From NCBI GenBank assembly GCA_013398295.1, contig VZSF01001354.1, forward strand, positions 558,180 through 622,179: a stretch of DNA of 64,000 bases, given 5' to 3'. Positions 55,346 to 64,000 of this stretch are shown here, in pieces. The position numbers were made by a program, and so were the translations under genes. Position 1 is the stretch's first letter. Each line of letters starts with the position of its first letter. The notes beneath the pieces were generated by a model, which saw only the letters and a list, made by a program, of their open reading frames with translations, did no database searches and was not told the origin of the DNA. Source of the DNA: Chionis minor (lineage: Eukaryota; Chordata; Aves; Charadriiformes; Chionididae).

Positions 55346-57667
55346 CTGATATGATACTTATCCTTCATATAAAATAAAATCAGTGGACTTAAGCATTAAA
55401 AAGGAACCAAATTTTAACTGTGCTACTGGACCAGCTCCTCTACAAAACAGTTTTCATGTGTTGCCAACTGTGCGTCCAACAAGACGAGCCACTCCACTTG
55501 CTCTGCTCCTTGAAATCCAGATGAAAGCCTTGAAACCTTTTCTTCACTCATTTCTGCCATTTGTGAAGTTCATTGTTCTACCTTGAGACCCTCCTCTCTT
55601 TGAGTATTATATGTTGACTGGTTTGGAAGGTGCAATGTCATTCTCTGGAGCAGCTGTGTTGAAAGCCAAAACATGTTTGTCTTCCGAAACAGTGCTCCTA
55701 AGGTGAATGTGCTCACTGCTAAAGTGCAAAATGAGTGTACGAAGCTAGTGCAGCAGTTCTCTTTTTCCTATATGTCCTCTGAGCGTTAGTATTTTAAGAT
55801 CCTTTATACATGCCTATTACACACCCTCTTGTCCAGTAGCTGATTATTGTAATATCTCTTTTTCTGTATTTATACAACAGGACACACTAAATGGAGCTAC
55901 TGTACCTGTACTGTACTGTATTTTCTCATGATGGTAAAACTTGTATTGTCATCACTATCCTGATTCTTTTAAACTCAGCATTCAACCTCCCCCCTCTATT
56001 TCACAACTAACATTTTCCCCTCTGAATTTGAAAGCTTTTCCTTTTATGTCCTAACATTGAATGAAGCATTGTGTTTTGTGGGTGAAGTTGGGCTCTTCTT
56101 TCTGTAGATTGTCTTGCTCTTTTTTTGTGGGTATGTAGGGTTTTTGAGGGTGTCTTCAGTGATGCTAGCTACTTAGTAGTGCAGATGCTTTCCCCGAGTT
56201 GTTGATCAAGTCTTGGACTTGCAGCATATTTCATGGATGCTTGTGTTCATAGTGAGTGGATATATTTGTGGTTTTGGAAAAATATGTACCCATTCACTGA
56301 AACCAAAACCAAAATAAACCCAAACCCACAGAGTTTTCTGTTTCACATATGCATTTATTTTCCAGAATCTGATTTATCCTGAGAAAATGGTTTTCTCCAC
56401 ACAGGGTCCCTGGGAGGTTTTGGGTGACCATTATGGGACACTTTGTATGCATGACACTGATTTTGTGTACTGCTGCAGATATCAAGGCCTGCATCTTGAC
56501 ACTGAATGCTTTATGGAGACATTGTTAATGAGATTTTTTTTTGTGCATTTATTTCTTTCAAGGGTGGCTTGACATATTTATTTGCTTCATGCAGCTGTCA
56601 AGAGGCTAAAATTTTAGCTGCCGACCCAGCTTTAGCTTTTGGCTGGCTGTGGTACTGTGACAGAGTGATATGACTGAATTCCTGGCTAAGTGGTGTAAAC
56701 ATGCTGCTAGTGAATAGTCATCTGTTGTCAAAACCACCCTGTTTCTGAAGTCTTGCAAACACTTGACTGGTTTGTGCAGGGAACATCTGCAGGACACCCT
56801 CTTCCTCAAAGTCTGCGTTACGCCTATGGTGTGGTGTACTGCTTGCTTTTGCTATGGTGGTGACAAAGGTGGTTGCGATCAACTTTGCCTAATCCTCTCA
56901 GGCAGAGGCTGTTATCCTCAAAACAGAATCAATACAGGGAATATATATGTTCATTTCAGTTATGTATCTGCCTCTATAGTAGTGGGATACGCTGGATATA
57001 ATTTGCTTGGGGATCTCCAGATCCTGCCTCAGGGCTGGCTGAACATGAATCGGTTCCTGAATGCCTACACTCTTTCAAAACAAATTTGAATTCAAATCAG
57101 CGGTAGTTTATCTTAGCACGCTGGGTAGTTCCTTACTGATATTCATATTTTGACTTAATAGGTTGCCAGGTAAAACATGGGATTTTGTGTTTAGTGGCTG
57201 AAAAGCAGATTTGTATTCCTTTCTGATTTACTCATTTGCTGTGTTGTTCTTGTTTACAGATCCTTAGCAAGATCCATCAGTCCATGAAATACTCCCCTTC
57301 CCTCTCCCCAAAACTCGGAATGCTTTCAATTTCCAAGAAACGTTTGGCTCTTGCTGCTTGCCCTGTGTTTCCTGGAATATGTCACCAGCTGCTTGCTGTA
57401 TGATGAATATCTTTGGTCATGTTTGGCAAATGTCTGTAATAGGCTTGACTTGAAAGTCAAATCCAGCCAGAGCTGGTTGTCTATTCTCTAATAGCTTAAA
57501 AGTATTTCACAGAGAATTCGGTATCTCAAAGAATTCAGTGCTTTAACATACAGTGACCGTTTTCTCAGTTGCTGATATTGAGAGTTCAGGACATTCAATA
57601 TCTGATCCTTGTTAGAATATCAGATGAGAATAAATTTATAATCTTAGTTTGTGTGCAGTCTTCTCTT

Positions 57668-57682
57668 TTGTTGTTGTTGTTG
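57668..57682. repeat. (TTG)5 microsatellite
   Basis: Five uninterrupted TTG units in T-rich surroundings. Confidence 0.9.
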
Positions 57683-58379
57683 TTTGTGTTTACTTCTTGC
57701 GCTTTTTTTAATTGTTCATTTTGTTTGTGTTCTCTCTGAAGCCGTCAAACTAGTTCAGTTCATCTACTTTATCTGCTTTCTGTTTTCCCACGTGGTCTAA
57801 GATCCTCTTGGGTGCTGCAGAACTGTTTTAGGTACAGAGTTAGCACTGGTCATCTGTGGTGCTTTTTACTGTGGCAAAGCTTGGGGAGTGAGGATGCTAC
57901 TTTTTCAGACAATTACTGAAAGATTTCTTCGGGGAACTCATTTGTGACACTTAAAATATGGCTTAGACTCACATGTTTTCTTAATCTCGCAAACACTGAT
58001 TCATGTGTTCATGATGGTCATTCCCCCTTTTTGAATATTTCTTTGTCACTAATGACTTACAGGTGTTACCCACAGTGCCTTCTTTTTTCTGTTTGTTCTA
58101 TTTCTTCCATTATTCTAATACCACAAAAGTAATCAGTGAACTGGATGCTGTCTTGCTTAAGGTGCTTTTGTCTGGTTCAGTGTGTTTATGGAGAGGACAC
58201 TCTGGTCCTCAAATATGTCATAATAATCTGTAACACCTTTGTAGAGATACCAGAGGATGTTATGGGCTCTGGCAGAATGTTAGCACTAGTGGCTTTGCTT
58301 CAATGTCTATTTATGTATTGTATGGTTTATGTGCTTTTCCCACTGACTAAAATTTTAGCATGTCTTCTTCTGCTCCCCT

Positions 58380-58393
58380 CCCCCCCCCCCCCC
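58380..58393. repeat. Poly(C) run of 14
   Basis: Fourteen C in a row, preceded by CTGCTCCCCT. Such runs are prone to sequencing and length errors, so the frame through it is unreliable. Confidence 0.9.
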
Positions 58394-61300
58394 GCCCTGA
58401 ATTTTGCTTATAATTTGCATTGTCCTAATGCTGCATTTATGATAATGGGTAACTTTTTCGTTGGCTACAACTTTTTTCCCCTCTTACAGAGCTCTTTTTG
58501 TAACTTCACGGGTTTGCTGATGCCCCACTGTCTATTTGGCAGTCAGTTTACTGCGTGCCTGCTGCTGCCTTGTCTTTGCATCTGGTGCTAGTCCGAAGTT
58601 CTACAGACTATTTAGCTGTGCTATTTTGCATTGCATTAAAGTCATAAAGTGCAGAAACATTCTTCCAAGATGCTATTTTGCTTTCATAGTGTGTGTATCT
58701 TTTTTTTTTTGCTACAGGCAAAAGCACAGTGACACAGCTACCATGTGGGCCACGAGGCAGGGCATTTTCCATTTTCCTTACAACAGCTCAAGCTGTTCAT
58801 TTTGTTTATCTCTGTAGTTTTGCATTTATGCATTTCCTTTGGCATAGCGTCTGCCTTATTTTTTGCTTTTCCTGTATGATTAATGCATCTCCTCTGCTTA
58901 TGTGCTTTATGCTGTAAAGAAATGTTTTTCTGTCACCCTTTTTGTGGGTAAAAGTGCTCTTGGTACTCTAACAGTCTTTCTTCCTAGTCTGATCCGGATG
59001 TACTAGTTATGAGTAACTTATGTTTTCCTTTTTTTCAGTGGTAAAAAAGTTCAGTGGAATTTTCACTTTGTTTTAATCTGCAGTATTTCAAACTGTTTAA
59101 TCCACAGCCCCTTTTTATGTGTCTTCTTGGTGAAAAGAATCTGTGATCCAGCTATGTTCTCCTCCTACTTCTTGTCTTAATACTCTCCTAGTTTTACACA
59201 CATGGAGGATCATTACTAATTTGGGAAATCTTGTTCAGCATTCAAACTCAAAAGAAAAAACACCAAAGATACTGCAACAATTGAGGCGTTATTCCTATTT
59301 CTGTATAGTCATTACTTAGTGCCCCCTGTTGGGAAACTGTTGATTATAACAGTATGAATCTTCTGCTGCCAGCAAACTGAAATACTAGATTTTTTTTTTT
59401 TTCCTTTTCTATCACAGGCACTGTAATTGTTCTGAGGATTGTTTTTTTGGGTCAAGCTGCAGACCTCAGATGTCACGGGCTTCCTCCAAATTGGAGAAAT
59501 TTCTGGTTTACTTGCATTTCCAGCAAAGAAACAATACCGCTTAATGATGCTCTTGGGGGCTGTTTTAAGGTAGAAAAACAAATGTGGAGAAAGAAACTGC
59601 TACAGGGTTCAACTCCTGTATTCATTTCCTGAAATGAGAACGCTATTCCAGTACAAGTATATACTTTCCTGAGAATTTATTGGCGTGTACTTATGTTTGA
59701 AACCCAGTTTTCTTGAAAGCTGGCTAATGTATAATAAAAATAAAGCTGAGGAAGTACATAAAGATCAGGAAGGAGAAGTGTAAACTCAATTACTGTCACC
59801 ATCCTTTTGTCTGGAGTTCAATAAACTTTTTTTAATATGTTACACTTTATCATCAACTTTTTGTTTGATTTCCACCCTGAAATTAAAGGTTGGAAGGAGC
59901 ACCACTGTTATCAAAGCTGTTTGGGGTTTTTTTCTCTTTTGTGACTGTCTTTTTTAATCTTGAAGTGAAAATATGAAAATGTGAATGATTGATTTAAAAA
60001 AAGCGAAAACTTACAGGAAAGCGTATCCTTTCTCTAAGCGCTTGACACAACGTGACCCCTTCAAGCAAATGACTTAGTATGTATGATCACACCTCTGGTT
60101 GATTAAATTTATCATTTTTCAGTTACTTTTCCTATGGATGCAGAGGATTATTGTTAATGAAATGATGGCTTCTGTGTGAATGGGGTTTTTTAACAGTAAG
60201 GAGTGCAATGTCAACATAATATCACAGAAAACATTTAAGATAATGATTTTCAGTAAGAAGTTATTCTACTTCTCAGCTATATAAAATCACACAATCATCA
60301 TGAAATGTCCATACGTAAATATTAGCAGTGTGGCTTATCTTTTTAAAACAGCCGTATCTCTTTAGTTTTTTGCAGTTATTTCTACTATATGAAAATGCAA
60401 CCAAGTGTGTACTTGCTCTGGGATGATGTCTGGTATGCAAATTACACCAGGAATTTCAGGCTTAGGCATGAATATCTGCTGATTTATTTCCCACTGTGAT
60501 GATTTATTAAATCGTAAAATGAAATGGGTAATTGCAAAAGAGGTGACTCCATTAGAATAATAATTAGAACCTAAAATCAGTATTCTCATCAGAGTTGGAC
60601 AATTTTTTCTCCTGAAGTCCAATAAAATAAATCCCTATTTTCCTCCTTGCTTGCTGGCACTTGACTTTCAGTCCCTTTCAGAAAGAGTAATATTTACTCT
60701 TGTGCACGTGTGTGTATTTTACCATCCCACATGTATATTAAGGCATTTGTATGTAATTTAATAATTAATTAGTTTAGTAATTTAGATTAGACCTGCATCC
60801 TGGAAATAATCATGCTTATACTTAACCTGGCACCCATAGCTGAACTAAATGGGGTTACTTGCTTGCAGTGAATTGAGTATGTGTGTTAATGCTTGGAGTG
60901 CCTTAATGCTTTGTGTAACTTGGTTCTAGGTCAGTAGAACTCAAGTGTGTGTGAAAGAAATCATACTTGAACTCAGTCTGAGTTGACTGAATTCAGAGTA
61001 ATATTGATGGCATGTTCTGATAGCGGCAGGAGTTTCTGGGAAAATGTAGTTTGGTGGAAATAGAAACTTTTTCTTTTTTTCTTTTTTTCCCCCTAGAAGT
61101 ACCTGTTTCAGTGTATTTTTTTTTTTAAAAAAGGAAAGACCTTTCTGAAATTTGATTCCTAGTTGGACCTGGTAGACTGCTCAGGAACTTCAGGATCCTG
61201 GGTCCTTGGTTTTGTGCAGAGTGATTATTGACTGCAGGATCACAGATATCCAAAGACGAAAGACGGGGTAAGCCAATTATGTAGGTTGATGCTGCCAAGA

Positions 61301-63134
61301 CTGCAGTGGCCAAGAGTGCTTTGATGGTCACAGGTTTGGATAAAGTGAAGGTTCCTTTTGTTGGAGCTTAACCCAGGTGCCTTGAGACCAGAGCTCTTTG
61401 TATTTCAAATCTCTGTACTTGCCACTAGAAAACCTCCCTGAATATTGGTGCCTGAGGAGATACTAAATGTATTTCATTTGGTAAATATGACACAAAAGCA
61501 TTTAGATTTTTTTTTTTTCCCTTGGGAGGATGAGAGAGAATACAACAACCTAGGTTTTCATTCCATCCCATTTAGGAACACACTTCAATTTCCTGCACAA
61601 CAGAAACCAAGTTGTGACTAACTTTGGTAACAGCAATTCAAGTTACTGCTGTAGCTCAGAAGCATCTTGTATTTGCTGATTTCATCCCATATTGCCCAAT
61701 TATGTCTCTTTTTCTTCTCCCTCTTACTTGCTGTATGAAAAACCTGGACAAACTTTAGAAAGCATTGATCAAAATTTTGTTTCTTTAAGCACTTGCATGA
61801 ATGCTATCGTGGTATTTAAGTCCACTTTTTGCAGAATTGGTGCCTGCTAGCTTACAAAAGAGTAACACAAAGTACACAGGAATAAGCCATTAGATGTTGC
61901 AACACAGTCCTCGCTAACCTGTAGTGGTCAGTATCTTGTCTTGCATGGCACGGATATTGACCAGTCACTCAGTCCATACAGACCTTGGTTACCAAGCCCA
62001 AAGGTGTTCTTGCAGAAAAGTAGAAATGTACCCCCCACAGCACAGCTGTGGAGGACACTCTTGATATTAATCCTTTCTGGCTTTGAAGTATTGCCATGGC
62101 TGGCTGGATAGCATGCCGTGTTATTTTGCTAGTTTAATGCAACCACGATCAAGGTGGTCTCAGGTCAAGGTAACAGTAAAGAAAAACATTTCATCCATAA
62201 AACCTACAAATCCTTGCAGCCTCACTGCCTGTATTTAAAGACTCAGATGACTCTGCTTAATTGTGATTCTTTTTCTTGCTTGCTTGTCAGAGCTTGAGTT
62301 CCTAAAGATTGTTCCTTTTCTCTGTCCCTGTATCTAGAGAGCAAGCTGTAGGTACTTTCCTGCTCCATGTAGTTAGAGTATTTGCCCTTAGGCATATATA
62401 TAGCCTACAGCTTCAAAAGAGAAGCCTGTATTCAGAATGAAGGCATGGATTTTTTTTTATGTTCTCTCCTTTCTCTTTGAGGATCCATCAGCTCCATCTT
62501 CTCTTCGGATTACATGATTTCTTAATCATTAGTACAGTTAAAGTTATTCTGCCTTTCTTCCCAACCCTTTCCTCATGAGAGGCTAATATACTCTGGGTAA
62601 TTACTGTCCAGAAGAATAAACAGACCCCACTAATGGCTGTCCTGGTCCTTGGCTAAATCCTGCACAGTTGGTTTTACCTAGTGTGAGGTAGGGTGCTCCT
62701 TCTCACTGATAAGCAATGTTATTAAAACCCTGATGTAAAACATCATGAATTCTATATAAATGCACCCTTTGCTAATCAAAAATTACCACTTGGGTAATGC
62801 AACACTTTAATTGGTCCCATTTGAAACTATCCTGAATAATGAGGGGTTGGTTGTGACATGTTTTGGTGCTACCTTTGATGGGTAACACAATAAACATACA
62901 CTGGTTAAAGTGTAGGTTTTGCTTATCTAACATGCGTAGTTTTCTCTATTATTTTTTCAGCTAGCTGAATCTGAATCTGTAATGAAAGCAAAACTATACA
63001 TAGTTTTTAGGCGTATTTGCATGTGTGTCGTTACTGAAAAGTAAATTAGTTTTGTGATATGGTAGGTAGATAAGGTTGCACTGTCACTTCCACTTTACCC
63101 CTCTGTATTCAGGTGCTTTGTAGCAAAAAATATG

Positions 63135-63702
63135 GAATCATAGAATTATAGAATTGTTTAGGTTGGAAAAGACCTTTAAGATCATCAAGTCTAACTGTTA
63201 ACCTAGCACTGCCAAGTCCACCACTAAACCATGTCCCTCAGCACCACATCTACCCATAAATACCTCCAGAGATGGCGATTCCATCACTTCCCTTCGCAGC
63301 CTGTTCCAATGCTTGATAACCCTCTCAGGGAAGAAATTTTTCCCAATATCCAATCTAGACCTCCCCTGGCACAGCTTGAGGCTGTTTCCTCTTCTTCTAT
63401 AGTTTGTTACTTGGGAGAAGAGACTGCCCCCCACCTTGCAACAGCCTCCTCTCAGGCAGTTGTAGAGAGTGATAATGTCTCCCTTCAGCCTCCTTTTCTC
63501 CAGGCTAAACAATCCCAACTCTCTCAGCCGCTCCTCATAAGACTTGTGCTCTAGACCCCTCACCAGCTTCATTGCCGTTCTCTGGACACGCTCCAGCACC
63601 TCAGTGTCTTTCCTGCAGTGAGGGGCCCCAAACTGAACACAGTATCTGAGGTGGGGCCTCACCAGTGCGAGTGCAGGGGGACAATCACCTCCCTAGTCCA
63701 CT
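63135..63702 (-). mobile_element. CR1 LINE 3' fragment, 5'-truncated
   Basis: GAATCATAGAATTATAGAAT begins the reverse-complement tail, then a TTTAGGTTGGAAAAGACC block, the 3' region and the ORF2 C-terminal region, ending near CACCTCCCTAGTCC. It keeps the 3' end that the close relative at 46676 lacks. Positions 63278-63666 match 46777-47165 with one difference seen. Confidence 0.92.
63198..63662 (-). pseudogene. CR1 ORF2 C-terminal region remnant
   Basis: A 154-codon minus-strand frame with [40 protein letters not shown] and [17 protein letters not shown]. No reverse-transcriptase catalytic motif is included, since the element is truncated upstream. It is nearly the same as 46748-47165. Confidence 0.9.
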
Positions 63703-64000
63703 GGACTTTGAAACTTGCTGGGTGTCTGTGAAAACTCTAAGAGAATAAAGTTTTGACAAAGCTGTTTTTACTATTAAAGAATTCAAGAAAAGTGTGTAGT
63801 AAAAAGTATACTTTCGCAGCTGCATTTTTCTTATAGCAGAAGTGTGGGGTATAGGCAGTTGTAGTTTGACAGAGCAATAGTTCTTGTTTAATAAATGCTT
63901 TGACTGTTGCAGTGAAAATTGTTTTTCTTTTGGGTGAGTTATGAACTATGCTTCCACATGGGTGCCTCAGTAGTCAGGTTTTTTGAAAGGACTTAGCACC
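63703..64000. other. Unique DNA at window end, nothing recognised
   Basis: About 300 bp without recognised repeats, exons or motifs. Confidence 0.5.

Larger units (their letters stand above)
55346..63134. other. Unique AT-rich DNA, plus strand T-rich; no gene recognised
   Basis: No CR1, LTR or convincing exon is seen in 7.8 kb. The plus strand from about 55.6 to 59.2 kb is visibly T-rich over A, with a (TTG)5 at 57668-57682 and a C run at 58380-58393. The 151-codon plus frame at 58136-58591 crosses that C run and is rich in Cys, Leu and Phe, as expected of T-rich DNA, so it is not called. A CTCF-like word GTGCCCCCTGTTGG lies at 59319-59332. Confidence 0.45.

Noticed and set aside
58136..58591. 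151-codon plus-strand open frame rich in Cys, Leu and Phe
   Set aside because: It runs through a 14-C homopolymer and T-rich DNA; composition explains the residues, and there are no splice signals or recognised domains.
1..64000. CRISPR arrays, tRNA or rRNA genes, bacterial-type operons, or a full-length retrovirus
   Set aside because: No regularly spaced repeats with unique spacers, no tRNA-like folds noticed, no operon structure, and no viral genes next to either LTR.

Overview
This window looks like nuclear DNA from a bird. Most of it is AT-rich and gene-poor. Its interspersed repeats are dominated by CR1 (chicken repeat 1) non-LTR retrotransposons, many with the diagnostic 3' tail of short ATTCTATG-type units, plus two LTRs of the kind found in avian endogenous retroviruses. 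There are no operons, bacterial genes, CRISPR arrays or tRNA-like structures. The species cannot be named from this sequence alone.

Layout. A CpG island at about 3.4-4.7 kb is the only clear promoter. On its minus-strand side is a good splice donor at 4071-4076 and a few small candidate exons (1401-1460, 2302-2347, 2493-2525). On the plus strand the best coding evidence is two small exons with compatible splice phase: 20946-21012 and a terminal exon at 27746-27876, followed by an AATAAA at 28400. Two weaker phase-compatible exons lie upstream (9781-9820, 15220-15273). The product is unrecognised; its C-terminus would be lysine-rich and helical. If the model is right, the CpG island may be a shared promoter for two divergent genes, but no first coding exon was found.

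The rest is introns or intergenic DNA carrying repeats: a CR1 nested in a CR1 at 7.4-8.6 kb; an unclassified inverted repeat at 30.5-32.2 kb with a degenerate ~45-bp tandem repeat between its arms; a truncated LTR at 39.5-40.1 kb; a very old CR1/L3-like remnant at 40.4-44.2 kb; a tail-to-tail CR1 pair at 46.5-48.6 kb; a long CR1 interrupted by a solo LTR at 51.7-55.3 kb; and a 5'-truncated CR1 at 63.1-63.7 kb. The retrotransposon reading frames show broken reverse-transcriptase motifs and are fossils.

The most striking structure is probably technical. Seven single N characters occur, and six (36360, 41462, 47436, 48144, 53315, 53995) sit exactly between two adjacent copies of the same 133-1853 bp sequence. 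This is what unmerged overlapping contig ends look like, so about 2.6 kb is likely false duplication. Two CR1 pairs at distant positions also share near-identical blocks with abrupt edges, suggesting either gene conversion or consensus-collapsed repeats. No new biological system was found.
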